Positions 7,833 through 16,490 of a DNA stretch of 64,000 nucleotides are shown one piece after another. Numbering within the stretch: position 1 is the first letter of the stretch; every line of letters starts with the position of its first letter. The translations under genes were made by a program, and so were the position numbers. Source of the stretch: an uncultured Eubacteriales bacterium (GTDB lineage Bacteria > Bacillota > Clostridia > Christensenellales > Aristaeellaceae); the NCBI GenBank assembly GCA_902781945.1, contig CACZLE010000005.1:1-64000 (forward strand). Direction: 5' to 3'. Below the pieces are notes generated by a model. It saw only the letters and a list, made by a program, of their open reading frames with translations, had not been told where the DNA came from and made no database searches.

Positions 7833-8894
7833 ATGCTGAATACGCTCAAGAAGTACATTATTGTTGGTGTAGTAGCTCTCTTTGCGCTGATTATTATATG
7901 CGACTGCTTCGGCACTGTCCCCGTTAACCATACGGGTCTGTGGAAACGCCTCGGCGTTGTGCAAAACAAATCTGTGCCAGAAGGCATTCATCTGAAAATT
8001 CCATTTGTTGATTCTATCGAAACCATTTCCAATTTGGTGCAGACGAAAACAATCATTGGTTCTCAGACGGATAAAAACGCCACCACGACAGAAACTGCCG
8101 AGACTAAAGACCAGCAGCTTATCATGTCATATATCTTTGAGATACAATATCAGCTTGACCCGGCACAATCCTTTGTCATTTATAAAAATTATGGCAAAGA
8201 TTATGAACATATGCTGATTACCTCCAACGCCCTCCCTATCATCAAGAGCGCATTTGCTCGGTATAACTCCGAAGAGATTACCACCAACAAGGAAAGTATT
8301 GCCTTGTTTGTTCAAGAAAAACTTTCGGATTATTCTGAAACATTTGGCATCAATATCCTTCGCGTCAATTTTGTGTCATACGATTTTACGGCTGAATATA
8401 ATGCTATCTTGGAAGAACGTGCAGCGCTCAAGGCACAGGTCGTCAATGAAGAGCTTCGACAGAACCAGCAACGTGTAGCTGCCCAGACCGCTTACGATGT
8501 GGCTGTCAAAAAATCTGAGCAAGATGCTGAAACCGCACGCATTGCAGCAGAGAACGCAAAGGAAGTTGCGCTTGTCAAGGCCGAGCAAGATCGACAGACT
8601 CAGCTTATCCAGGCTAACGCCGCAGCGGAAGCAAAGAAAATAAGCGCAGAAAATGAGGCTTATGTCACGGTCACTCTGGCAGAAGCAGAACACGACGCAC
8701 GCCTTGCTGCTGCGGAGGCAACCAAGGCGGAGCTGGAAGCGCAGGCGTCCGGCCTGACAGAGCTTGTTGTACAGCGCAATTTCGTTGAAAAGTGGGATGG
8801 CAAACTTATGCCTTCATTTGGAGGCAGCAGCTTCAACTTTGCAGATCTGACAGATATTTACAATCAGTTTGTCAACGGCAACAGAGCGCAATAA
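7833..8894 (+). CDS. SPFH/prohibitin-like membrane protein
   Basis: This 353-residue protein has a short cytoplasmic start, one membrane helix (about residues 8-24, IIVGVVALFALIII), a Band 7/SPFH domain (about 30-200, including VPVNHTGLWKRLG and PEGIHLKIPF), and a long Ala/Glu-rich coiled coil (about 200-300), ending in LVVQRNFVEKWDGKLMP, typical of prohibitin-like proteins. Such proteins build ring or cage assemblies on membranes and often control membrane proteases. ATG 7833 is chosen because GGAG lies 9 bases upstream; TTG 7818 has no site. Its neighbour is a ClpP-like protease, which suggests a joint membrane-proteolysis role. Confidence 0.85.
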   Translation: MLNTLKKYIIVGVVALFALIIICDCFGTVPVNHTGLWKRLGVVQNKSVPEGIHLKIPFVDSIETISNLVQTKTIIGSQTDKNATTTETAETKDQQLIMSYIFEIQYQLDPAQSFVIYKNYGKDYEHMLITSNALPIIKSAFARYNSEEITTNKESIALFVQEKLSDYSETFGINILRVNFVSYDFTAEYNAILEERAALKAQVVNEELRQNQQRVAAQTAYDVAVKKSEQDAETARIAAENAKEVALVKAEQDRQTQLIQANAAAEAKKISAENEAYVTVTLAEAEHDARLAAAEATKAELEAQASGLTELVVQRNFVEKWDGKLMPSFGGSSFNFADLTDIYNQFVNGNRAQ

Positions 8895-8945
8895 TCGTGG
8901 AAGTAAACACAGATATCGAGATTTTGGTGTGTTTTTGGAGGAAAA

Positions 8946-9374
8946 ATGGAAATAAAACTTAAATTTCATGATGCTGAATTGGCCGCCATGGGCTTGGAAC
9001 GTCACGGCGCGTGGATCGACCTCAGGTCGGCGGAAGATGTCCAGATGGATGCCGGTGATTTCAAGATCATTTCTCTTGGCGTTTCCATGAAGATCCCAAA
9101 GGGATATGAGGCTTGGCTTGCTCCGCGCTCTTCAACCTATAATAACTTTGGCTTCATTCAGACAAACGGCGTCGGCGTCATCGAGGATGACTATTGCGGC
9201 GAAAAAGATATCTGGGGCGTCCCCGCCCTTGCCATGCGATATACACATATCCACAAAGGGGATCGGATCGCCCAATTCCGCGTTATCAACCAAATGGAAC
9301 CGGTGGAACTTGTTACAGTCAGCCAGATGGAGGATGAATCCCGTGGGGGATTCGGCTCAACGGGGGTGAACTAA
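8946..9374 (+). CDS. dut: dUTP diphosphatase (dUTPase)
   Basis: This 142-residue enzyme splits dUTP to dUMP and pyrophosphate, keeping uracil out of DNA and feeding dTMP synthesis. The five trimeric-dUTPase motifs can be read: DLRSAEDV, APRSST, NGVGVIEDDYCGE, KGDRIAQF and RGGFGSTG. GGAGG precedes the ATG. It belongs with the ligase and nucleotide reductase as phage DNA-metabolism genes. Full length for the family. Confidence 0.9.
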   Translation: MEIKLKFHDAELAAMGLERHGAWIDLRSAEDVQMDAGDFKIISLGVSMKIPKGYEAWLAPRSSTYNNFGFIQTNGVGVIEDDYCGEKDIWGVPALAMRYTHIHKGDRIAQFRVINQMEPVELVTVSQMEDESRGGFGSTGVN

Positions 9375-9551
9375 ATGCTTCGGCAAGAAATCATTAGCGT
9401 CATCTGCATGGCAATGTGCGCCATCGCGATGGGCTTGACATTTGATCGCAGTCTGAAAGAGCACAGACCAGGGTTCGCAATTATGAGCGCCATCATGACA
9501 ATCCTGGACGTGTCCGCGATCATTTTTGTTCTTATGGGAGGAATGCGGTAA
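9375..9551 (+). CDS. Small two-helix membrane protein, unknown
   Basis: A 58-codon frame follows the dUTPase stop directly (TAAATG) and ends in TAATG with the next start. It encodes two apolar segments (ISVICMAMCAIAMGL and a second near ILDVSAIIFVLMGG) with a charged turn between them. The tight fit between two genes and the clean membrane pattern support it as real, although it is short. No function can be assigned. Confidence 0.6.
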   Translation: MLRQEIISVICMAMCAIAMGLTFDRSLKEHRPGFAIMSAIMTILDVSAIIFVLMGGMR

Positions 9552-9841
9552 TGGAAGACCGCTGTGTTTGCTGCGATGAAATTGTTCCGGAAGGGACGTG
9601 GGTATGCCAAAACTGTCTCAATACATATCAAAAAGGTGAGCTCTCGGATGATCGCTGCATTGCGATTCATCATGGCGACAGCTTCATTCTGCCGGAGAGC
9701 TCCATGGATCCATTCATCGACAAACTCATTCTTGATGGCGTGCTTGGTGAGAGGCGACGCTTTCGCAGGGTTATCCTGTACAAACCCTCTACATGGTTCA
9801 AATGGTGGCGGGAGTTGAGATATGATGGCATTCCAGATTAA
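9551..9841 (+). CDS. Small phage protein with N-terminal zinc ribbon
   Basis: This 96-residue protein begins with two Cys pairs (C5xxC8 and C19xxC22) of a treble-clef or zinc-ribbon type seen at the start of small phage proteins. The rest contains a short acidic and aromatic region (SMDPFIDKLILDG) and a Trp-rich end (WFKWWREL). It is coupled to the gene before it and overlaps the next by 20 bases. Possible nucleic-acid or protein binding; not recognised further. Confidence 0.6.
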   Translation: MEDRCVCCDEIVPEGTWVCQNCLNTYQKGELSDDRCIAIHHGDSFILPESSMDPFIDKLILDGVLGERRRFRRVILYKPSTWFKWWRELRYDGIPD

Positions 9842-10211
9842 CGCAAATATAATCACGCCGGAAGAACGTAGTATTACGGTGTCTGGTCTAAAGCTTTGTT
9901 GGCAAGGCGATAAACCATCCATGAAAATTGATGGAGACGACCTTTATACATGGACAGACGGAGAATCCGGTTCAATTGTGGTGGAACTGCGTACAAGCCG
10001 TCGTGGGAGATTTATGGAGATGAAGGTTATCGACGGCCAGCATATCATGCGGTTTATACCGTCTGAAAATGAGCATGTGCGCAGAGAATTGTATTGTGAC
10101 CATATCATTCTAAAGTATGATACGGAAAACGGAATCGTCATTGAGAAGACGAATACCGAAGATACGATCCCCGATTACGGCGAAGACCTTGATGAGCTTA
10201 TTGTGGGGTAA
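9822..10211 (+). CDS. Phage protein of unknown function
   Basis: This 129-residue protein looks like a compact beta-rich fold (alternating strands such as GSIVVELRTSRRG and RFMEMKVIDG) with an acidic C-terminus (EDTIPDYGEDLDELIVG). I do not recognise a family. It is the last gene of the rightward operon before a long hairpin-rich gap. An ATG one codon further in is an equal start. Confidence 0.55.
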   Translation: MMAFQINANIITPEERSITVSGLKLCWQGDKPSMKIDGDDLYTWTDGESGSIVVELRTSRRGRFMEMKVIDGQHIMRFIPSENEHVRRELYCDHIILKYDTENGIVIEKTNTEDTIPDYGEDLDELIVG

Positions 10212-10697
10212 CAAAATAGAGCGCTGGAGATTTTCACCGAATTTACAGGGATTTTACTGGCGCATTGCTGCGCCAGGAGGCGATACCCACCTCACCGAGC
10301 TTATGGTTTTTGAATGTTGAAGTAAGCGGATTGCTGCTCGGGGGGATTGATCAACAGTTCGTCCATCTTTACAATAACCGTACCGTCATTTACTTTGGTT
10401 GGGCTATTCATTCCTGTAAGTAAAGTAGAGTTTCTGTCTTAATCCAGAATGTTGCTTCGCTACAATGCGCGGCGCGGTCATTTCTGCCGCGCTCTCACAG
10501 TCGCCTGTGAGTTCAGACTGTACCTTCATCCGCTGTATAATGCGGAGCCCTGTGTCCAGTCGTTACGCCTTCCCGCATTGCGGGCTTGGTTCGGTATTGT
10601 CTCCGGCGTTCTATACTGCAATGACATTGTAACACATCATGGCCAGTTCTTCTACGGACTGGCCTATTTTTATTTCCCGCCCGAAAGGAGGCATTTT
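10212..10697 (+). ncRNA. Hairpin-rich untranslated leader before xis, possible structured RNA
   Basis: No convincing gene lies here; the open frame from 10449 does not read like protein before the xis start. Successive hairpins can be drawn: GCGCGGC with GCCGCGC (10467-10492), TCACAG with CTGTGA (10495-10510), CCCGC with GCGGG (10572-10584), and the terminator at 10641. The last element stands 20 bases before the xis ribosome site. A regulatory leader is inferred; no known riboswitch class is recognised. Confidence 0.35.
10641..10675 (+). terminator. Intrinsic terminator upstream of xis
   Basis: GGCCAGT and ACTGGCC form a 7-bp stem with a 10-base loop, followed by TATTTTTATTT. It could end the early operon or act as an attenuator for xis-int. 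Confidence 0.7.
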
Positions 10698-10892
10698 ATG
10701 GAAATACCCGTCAATAATAAGCTTTGTTTGACCATAGAAGAAGCTGCGGCTTATTCCCAGATAGGGGAAGGGCGTTTGCGTCGGTACATCAACGCCCACA
10801 AATATGCCGATTTCATTCTTTGGGTCGGTTCACATGCAAGGATCAAGCGCAAAGAATTCGAGAAGTTTGTCTCTGACATCCATGATATCTGA
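10698..10892 (+). CDS. xis: Excisionase, Tn916 Xis type
   Basis: This 64-residue DNA-binding protein should direct the integrase toward excision. It has the winged-helix pattern of Tn916-type excisionases: LTIEEAAAYSQIGEGRLRRYI followed by a basic wing and KRKEFEKFV. The ATG at 10698 has GAAAGGAGG upstream. A longer in-frame start exists but the added segment is not protein-like. It precedes the integrase by about 85 bases, the normal order in these elements. Confidence 0.85.
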   Translation: MEIPVNNKLCLTIEEAAAYSQIGEGRLRRYINAHKYADFILWVGSHARIKRKEFEKFVSDIHDI

Positions 10893-10978
10893 GAAGCGGG
10901 AGGTTGACGATATGACTTATTCTGTGATAAAATATATAAGTCATTGTTCAACTTTTGCATGCTATTGGAGGGATGTCT

Positions 10979-12253
10979 ATGGCAAGCAAAAGATATGACA
11001 AGCAAGGCCGCGAACTGTGGCGGCATGAGTACCAGCGCGAAGATGGGCGATATGAGTATCGGTATCTGGATGCAAGGGGGAAAAGCCGAAGCGTTTACAG
11101 CTACACGCTGAAGGGGACAGATGCCCCTCCGCCGGGCTGTCTCAATGAGCCATGCCTCCGCGATCTGGAGCGTGAAATAGCACGCGATGTGGATGACGAG
11201 ATCGATTCGTTCACAGCAAAACGAACTCCACTGAACGTATTCTTTGACAGGCACATTGTACACCGCGTTCTCAAGGATTCCACCAGGGAGAACTATAAGT
11301 ACATGTACACAAAGTACGTCAGGTACGAGATCGGCTCCAGGCCAATTGCGGAAATCAGATACACCGACATCAAAAACTTCTATCTTTATCTGATCAACGA
11401 CTGCCATTTCAAGCCAGCAAGTATGGAGATTATCCATACAATCATCCATCCGATCTTTACGGACGCGGTAAGGGATGGATACATCCGTCTTAATCCAACA
11501 GATGGTGTTATGACTGAAATCAAGCGCAGGCATGATTGGGAGCGCACAAAACGCATTGCCCTCACAGCAGAGCAGCAAGAAGCCTTCGTTTCCTTTGTGA
11601 AGTCGTCCGACGAGTTCCGTCACTGGATGCCGATCATCACAATCCTTCTTGGAACAGGATGCCGCATTGGGGAGGCGCTCGGCCTGACGTGGGATAATGT
11701 TGATTTCGCCAACGGCGTCATCACTATTGACCACAATTTGCTCTATCGCCGTCATGAAGACGGTAAACAGCATCATACCATCACAACGCCAAAATCCAAG
11801 GCTGGCTTCCGCGAGATTCCAATGTTTCCAGAGGTAAGGCGGATGCTCAGTGTTGAAAGAATGCGTCAGATGCGTGAGCAATGCTCGCAGCCTGTCATTG
11901 ATGGTTATACGAACTTCGTATTCTTAAACCGTTATGACATGATTTATAATCCGGGCTGCATCAATAGAGCAATCATCAGAATCTACACGGCGTACAACGA
12001 GCAGGAGAAAGCGCTCGCCCTGGAGCAAGGAAGGCCACCAATTCTCCTTCCGCATTTCTCAGTTCACAATCTACGCCACACATTCTGTACCAGGCTGTGC
12101 GAGAACACGTCGGATGACAACACGCTCAAGACGATTCAAGAGATCATGGGGCACGCAAGGATCAGCACCACGCTTGACGTCTACACGGATCTCACAAGGA
12201 AGAAAAAGCAAGATGCCTTCGCCGGTCTTGAAGGTAAATTTTCTATCGGCTAA
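10979..12253 (+). CDS. int: Tyrosine integrase, Tn916/phage type
   Basis: This 424-residue recombinase integrates and excises the element. It has an N-terminal arm-binding domain (WRHEYQREDGRYEYRY), a SAM-like core-binding domain (about 90-170) and a catalytic domain with Arg in GTGCRIGEALGL, His and Arg in HNLRHTFCTR, His in MGHARISTT and Tyr in LDVYTD. The ATG at 10979 is 7 bases after GGAGG; ATG 10973 is too close. The next 170 bases hold a 14-bp direct repeat and then host DNA, so this is the integrase-proximal end of the element. Confidence 0.9.
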   Translation: MASKRYDKQGRELWRHEYQREDGRYEYRYLDARGKSRSVYSYTLKGTDAPPPGCLNEPCLRDLEREIARDVDDEIDSFTAKRTPLNVFFDRHIVHRVLKDSTRENYKYMYTKYVRYEIGSRPIAEIRYTDIKNFYLYLINDCHFKPASMEIIHTIIHPIFTDAVRDGYIRLNPTDGVMTEIKRRHDWERTKRIALTAEQQEAFVSFVKSSDEFRHWMPIITILLGTGCRIGEALGLTWDNVDFANGVITIDHNLLYRRHEDGKQHHTITTPKSKAGFREIPMFPEVRRMLSVERMRQMREQCSQPVIDGYTNFVFLNRYDMIYNPGCINRAIIRIYTAYNEQEKALALEQGRPPILLPHFSVHNLRHTFCTRLCENTSDDNTLKTIQEIMGHARISTTLDVYTDLTRKKKQDAFAGLEGKFSIG

Positions 12254-12332
12254 GCTGACGAAAATTTTACCAATTTTCCCCGAAACACTATGGGACGTTA
12301 TGAGAACTTATGCGAACCAAAAATTGCAATAC

Positions 12333-12378
12333 TACCATGTATTGTGCGTTTTTGAGAAAGGATATACCATGTATTGTG
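12333..12378. repeat. 14-bp direct repeat at the element edge
   Basis: TACCATGTATTGTG occurs at 12333-12346 and 12365-12378, 32 bases apart, just after the integrase and before the first host gene. It is a likely integrase arm or core site. The attachment core itself cannot be placed because the other end is outside the window. Confidence 0.5.
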
Positions 12379-12423
12379 TAAATAATTACGCCCCCACCAT
12401 GAAGCCCCGCGATTGATACGCCT

Positions 12424-13080
12424 ATGAAGATCAAAACGCCCGTTACCCGCAAAAAGATCCGCACCCACATCACCTACAATTTCTGGAAATATATCCTGGT
12501 GATCGCGGCGGCGATTTTCGGCTGGGACCTGCTGTATTCCATGACGGCCTACCGCTCTCCCGCCGATAAGCGGATCGACGTGTATATTCAAAGCCCGCTG
12601 GTTACGGAACAGCGCGCGGAAGCATTTTTCCAGCCCATCTGGGAAGAACGCGTGCCGGATATGGAAGTGGTGGATTCCGTGATCCTCACTTCCTCCACCC
12701 AGGATTATTACGGCAGCATGCAGCTGACCGTGTACATCATGGCCCAGGAAGGGGACATCTATCTGCTCTCCTCCTCCGATTTCAAGACCTTCGCTTCCCA
12801 GGGTGTGTTCCTGGATTTGCAGCCCGCCATCGACGAAGGCAAGCTGCATGTGGAAGGCTTGGATCTGTCAGCGGGATATGTGTCCCTGGTGGACGATAAC
12901 GGCCTGCCCACGGGCGAAAGGCAGCTGTTTGGCATTCCCGCCTCCGCCCTTGGCGGGATCGCCGAGGGACTGGGCATGGATACCCGGGACGTGGTGATTT
13001 CCGTGACCTCGTTCAGCGGGAATGAGGAAAACGTGCTCCGTTTCCTGGACGGCATGATCCAGGCAGGAAGGGTGCAATAA
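12424..13080 (+). CDS. Membrane-anchored protein of unknown function
   Basis: This 218-residue protein has a basic N-terminus, one membrane helix (about residues 21-41, WKYILVIAAAIFGWDLLY) and an extracytoplasmic part with DIYLLSSSDFKTFASQG and FGIPAS, which recall extracellular solute-binding folds. I know similar proteins from clostridia but not a function. The start has no ribosome-binding site, unlike nearly every other gene here; it lies about 45 bases past the element repeats, so insertion may have removed its leader. It ends at an intrinsic terminator. Confidence 0.7.
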   Translation: MKIKTPVTRKKIRTHITYNFWKYILVIAAAIFGWDLLYSMTAYRSPADKRIDVYIQSPLVTEQRAEAFFQPIWEERVPDMEVVDSVILTSSTQDYYGSMQLTVYIMAQEGDIYLLSSSDFKTFASQGVFLDLQPAIDEGKLHVEGLDLSAGYVSLVDDNGLPTGERQLFGIPASALGGIAEGLGMDTRDVVISVTSFSGNEENVLRFLDGMIQAGRVQ

Positions 13081-13087
13081 AAAAATC

Positions 13088-13122
13088 AATGCCGCGTTCG
13101 CTGGTGCGGGCGCGGCATTTTT
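13088..13122 (+). terminator. Intrinsic terminator
   Basis: AATGCCGCG and CGCGGCATT form a 9-bp stem followed by a T-run, closing the membrane-protein gene. Confidence 0.85.
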
Positions 13123-13141
13123 AACAGAAGGAAGAAATACG

Positions 13142-14428
13142 ATGCTGCAATATGACGCTGTGATTTTTGACCTGGATGGCACGCTGACCAATTCTGAGCG
13201 CGGGATCGTGGCCTGTGTTCGCTATGCGCTGGATAAGATGAACCGCCCTGTGCCGGACGCAGATACACTGCGCAAATTCATCGGCCCGCCGCTGTCCGAA
13301 TCCTTTCGGATCTACTGCGGGATGAACGATGCGGAGACCGAGAAAGCCGTTCGCGTTTATCGGGAGCGCTATCTGCCCATCGGTTGGGCGGAAAACGCGG
13401 TGTATCCCGGCATTCGCGCCCTGCTGAAGGCGCTGAAGAATCAGGGCGCCAGCGTATATGTGGCCACCGGCAAGCCCCAGACGCCCAGCGAAAGGATATT
13501 GCGCCATTTTGAACTGATGCAGTATATCGACGGCGTGGCCGGTCCAACCGACGCTGATCCCACGGCGGATAAAGGCGTTTTGATTCGCCGCGTATTGCAG
13601 GATAAAAACCACCGCCGTCCCCTCATGATCGGAGATCGTCTGTCTGATATTATCGGCGCGAAGGAAGCGGGCATCGAGGGCGTCGGCGTGATGTATGGCT
13701 TTGGCGAGCCGGATGAATTCGATGGGGCGGATTGCCCTGTGGCTCAGGATGTGCCACAGCTTTCGCGGCTTCTGCTGGGGAAAGAACCCAAACAGAAGGG
13801 CTATTTTATTTCCATGGAGGGGCTGGACGGCTGCGGCAAGACCACCCAGGCCAACGCGGTGGAAAAAGCCCTGCGGGAATATGGCTTTACCGTGCGCAGG
13901 ACCCGGGAGCCCGGCGGCTGCCCGATTTCCGAAAAGATTCGCGATCTGCTGCTGGATGTCAACAACAAGGGCATGTCCGATATCGCGGAAGCCCTGCTGT
14001 ATGCCGCCTCCCGCGCCCAGCACGTGCAGGAGGTGATTCTGCCTGCCATGAAACGGGGCGAAATCGTGCTGTGTGACCGGTTTGTGGATTCCAGCGTGGC
14101 CTTCCAGGGAGGCGGACGGCAGCTTGGCGTGCCCTTGATCCAGCAGATCAACGCTCCCGCCATCGAGGGCTGCAAACCGGATACCACCGTTTTTCTCCAA
14201 TTGGATCACGAAACCTCCCTGCGCCGCCGGGAAAACGCCTCCGCTCTGGACCGCATGGAGAGCGAAAAGGCGGCCTTCCACGCCAGGGTGGAAGAAGCAT
14301 ACGCCCTGCTGGTGCACCAAGAGCCGGATCGTTTCATTACCGTGGACGCGCGGCAGACGCCCGACCAGATCACAAAGGAAATCCTTTCCGCGCTCTTTGC
14401 GCGCATGAAGAAAGCGGGGGTGCTGTGA
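13142..14428 (+). CDS. tmk: Fusion of HAD phosphatase and thymidylate kinase
   Basis: This 428-residue protein has two complete halves. Residues 1-215 form a HAD hydrolase of the phosphoglycolate phosphatase/pyrophosphatase group: FDLDGTLT with Asp9 and Asp11, VATGKPQ, and [15 protein letters not shown]. Residues 221-428 form thymidylate kinase, which converts dTMP to dTDP: P-loop [10 protein letters not shown] (226-235), DRFVDSS, and a LID region. No stop or frameshift separates them, and both catalytic sets are intact. The HAD half might clean up nucleotides or pyrophosphate near the kinase, but its substrate is unknown. The gene overlaps mnmA. Confidence 0.9.
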   Translation: MLQYDAVIFDLDGTLTNSERGIVACVRYALDKMNRPVPDADTLRKFIGPPLSESFRIYCGMNDAETEKAVRVYRERYLPIGWAENAVYPGIRALLKALKNQGASVYVATGKPQTPSERILRHFELMQYIDGVAGPTDADPTADKGVLIRRVLQDKNHRRPLMIGDRLSDIIGAKEAGIEGVGVMYGFGEPDEFDGADCPVAQDVPQLSRLLLGKEPKQKGYFISMEGLDGCGKTTQANAVEKALREYGFTVRRTREPGGCPISEKIRDLLLDVNNKGMSDIAEALLYAASRAQHVQEVILPAMKRGEIVLCDRFVDSSVAFQGGGRQLGVPLIQQINAPAIEGCKPDTTVFLQLDHETSLRRRENASALDRMESEKAAFHARVEEAYALLVHQEPDRFITVDARQTPDQITKEILSALFARMKKAGVL

Positions 14429-15489
14429 TGCGGATCGTGGTTGGCATGTCCGGCGGCGTGGATTCCGCCGTTTCGGCGCTGCTGCTGAAAAAAGCCGGAT
14501 ACGACGTGTTGGGCGTGTTCATGAAAAACTGGGAGGAAAAGGATGAGGATGGCGTTTGCACGTCGGAAGGGGATTGGAAGGACGTGCAGCACGTCTGCGA
14601 GCTGATCGACATTCCGTACTATTCCGTCAATTTCGCCCGGGAGTACTGGGATCGGGTGTTCACCCTTTTTTTGAGCGAATACAAGGCGGGCAGGACCCCC
14701 AATCCCGACGTGCTGTGCAACCGGGAGATCAAATTCAAGGCCTTCCTGGATTTCGCCATGCAGCTGGGCGCGGAAAAGATCGCCACCGGTCATTTCGTAC
14801 GGACGGACGACCAGGGACGTCTGATCAAGGGCGTGGATCCCAATAAGGAACAGAGCTATTTTCTGTATATGCTCCATCAGGCGCAATTGAAAAAAGCCGT
14901 GTTTCCCGTGGGAGGCATGACCAAGGCGGAGGTAAGGCAGATCGCCCTGGATGCCGGGCTGCCCGTGGCGAAAAAGAAGGACTCCACCGGCATCTGCTTC
15001 ATCGGAGAGCGTCAGTTCAAGCCTTTCCTGAAGCAGTATCTGCCCGCGCAGCCAGGAGACATGGTGACGCCCGAGGGCGAGATCGTGGGCCGTCACGACG
15101 GGCTGATGTATTATACCCTGGGTCAGCGCCGGGGACTGGGCATCGGCGGCCATGGGGACGGCAGAAGCTATTTTGTGGTGGACAAGGATCTGCAAAACAA
15201 CCGGCTGATCGTGGCCCAGGGGGAGGATCATCCGCTGCTGTACAGCCGGGGCGCGGTGATAGAGCAATTGACCTGGATCGACGCCCCCGCTGAAACCCAA
15301 AAGCATTACGGCGTGAAAACGCGATATCGGCAGCCGGATCAGGGCGCCGTCATTGAAAAAATGGGCGACAACGAGGCTATCGTCACCTTTGACGAACGGC
15401 AGCGCGCCGTGACGCCGGGCCAAAGCCTGGTGGTATATGACAGAGATATTTGCCTGGGCGGCGGTATCATCCGGGAAGCGATCCGATAA
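14428..15489 (+). CDS. mnmA: tRNA-specific 2-thiouridylase MnmA
   Basis: MnmA puts sulfur on U34 of Lys, Glu and Gln tRNAs using ATP and a persulfide. The PP-loop [10 protein letters not shown], the catalytic Cys in [12 protein letters not shown] and the second in [10 protein letters not shown] are all present, with the C-terminal beta-barrel. The ATG at 14428 shares a base with the fusion gene's stop (TGATG). Full length. A bidirectional terminator follows. MnmM, which methylates the same wobble base, is encoded at 20717-21301. Confidence 0.95.
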   Translation: MRIVVGMSGGVDSAVSALLLKKAGYDVLGVFMKNWEEKDEDGVCTSEGDWKDVQHVCELIDIPYYSVNFAREYWDRVFTLFLSEYKAGRTPNPDVLCNREIKFKAFLDFAMQLGAEKIATGHFVRTDDQGRLIKGVDPNKEQSYFLYMLHQAQLKKAVFPVGGMTKAEVRQIALDAGLPVAKKKDSTGICFIGERQFKPFLKQYLPAQPGDMVTPEGEIVGRHDGLMYYTLGQRRGLGIGGHGDGRSYFVVDKDLQNNRLIVAQGEDHPLLYSRGAVIEQLTWIDAPAETQKHYGVKTRYRQPDQGAVIEKMGDNEAIVTFDERQRAVTPGQSLVVYDRDICLGGGIIREAIR

Positions 15490-15490
15490 A

Positions 15491-15530
15491 AAAGGCTCCT
15501 TCGCGCAATAGCGGAGGAGCTTGATTTTTT
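15491..15530. terminator. Terminator shared by convergent genes
   Basis: GCTCCT and AGGAGC with an inner CGC/GCG pair form a hairpin flanked by an A-run and a T-run, so it can serve mnmA and the convergent gene at 15538. Confidence 0.8.
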
Positions 15531-15537
15531 ATCAGGA

Positions 15538-16359
15538 TCAGAACATGGAACGCAGGAAGTCCACAGCCTTACGGATATCGGCGGTGGGATCGTCGCCCAC
15601 TTCCCGCTCGATGGTCAGGAAGCCTTGGTATCCGATCTCCCGCAGGGCCTCCAGATAAGGCTTAAAGGGCACGTCGCCCTCGCCCAAAGGAAGCTCGATG
15701 AAGGATTCGTCCACCACGGGCTCCACCGGGGCCACCACGCGATAGATGATTTCCGGATCACGGTCAAAGAGCTTGCGGCCATCCTTGGCGTGGGTATGCA
15801 CGATATACTTTTTCAGCGTGTGCACGGCCTTTACGGGATCATCGCCCGTGACCATCACCAGATTGGCCGGGTCCAGATTGACCGAAACGCCGGTGGAATG
15901 CAGGCTGTCCAAAAAGCCGCACAGGGTGGCGGCGGTCTCCGGACCGGTTTCCACGGCAAAATGCGCGCCCATGCTGTCCGCGTAGCGGGCCAGCTCGCCG
16001 CAGGCGTCCTGCATGATATGATAACGGGGATGGCTGGGGGCGGAGGGCACCACGCCGATATGGGTGGTGACGATATCGGTGCCCAGCTCCTTGCCCAGAT
16101 CCACAAAGCGCTTGGAGGCTTCGATCAATTCCGGATTCCATTCGGGATTGCCAAAGCCCTTGCCCAGATCGCCGCACAGGGCAGAAAGCACCAGGCCGTT
16201 ATCGCTGAGCCTGTCCCGAAATTCCTTTTTGTTTTCTTTCGTGATGCCCATGGCATAGGCCTGAATGCCCTGTGCGCCCAGCTCCTGGGCAATGCGCAGC
16301 GATTCAGCCATGGGCTTGCGGAAGGATTCCAGCATGACGCCGATGGGGAAAACAGACAT
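15538..16359 (-). CDS. Sugar phosphate isomerase/epimerase family protein (TIM barrel)
   Basis: This 273-residue protein belongs to the xylose isomerase-like TIM-barrel family (AP endonuclease 2 fold). Metal-site blocks are visible: [32 protein letters not shown] and LTIEREVG, supplying Glu, Asp, His and Glu ligands. Members convert sugars, inosose or hydroxypyruvate; substrate cannot be told from sequence. It stands alone, transcribed toward mnmA, with AAAGGAG upstream of its start, and diverges from the MarR gene. Confidence 0.85.
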   Translation of the reverse strand: MSVFPIGVMLESFRKPMAESLRIAQELGAQGIQAYAMGITKENKKEFRDRLSDNGLVLSALCGDLGKGFGNPEWNPELIEASKRFVDLGKELGTDIVTTHIGVVPSAPSHPRYHIMQDACGELARYADSMGAHFAVETGPETAATLCGFLDSLHSTGVSVNLDPANLVMVTGDDPVKAVHTLKKYIVHTHAKDGRKLFDRDPEIIYRVVAPVEPVVDESFIELPLGEGDVPFKPYLEALREIGYQGFLTIEREVGDDPTADIRKAVDFLRSMF

Positions 16360-16416
16360 AAACGTATCATCTCCTTTTTTATTGATTTCGACGCGGAAAC
16401 CTGCTTTCCTGCTGGC

Positions 16417-16452
16417 TTGACAGAAATATAGTTTAACGATATAATATTAAAC
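16417..16452 (+). promoter_or_regulatory. Consensus promoter with overlapping palindromic operator (marR)
   Basis: TTGACA (16417-16422) and TATAAT (16440-16445) are spaced by 17 bases. The inverted repeat GTTTAA-N10-TTAAAC (16431-16452) covers the spacer and -10 box, a position at which a repressor would block polymerase. The MarR protein encoded next is the obvious candidate binder. Confidence 0.75.
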
Positions 16453-16490
16453 GGCTAATAAATAAACGCTTATGTATTTGTGAGGCTGCC

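Noticed and set aside
10449-10697. N-terminal extension of Xis
   Set aside because: The added residues do not look like protein and the region is made of hairpins; the ATG at 10698 has a strong ribosome site.
12380-12423. tRNA 3' end as the integration site
   Set aside because: No T-loop or acceptor stem can be drawn on either strand near the repeats.
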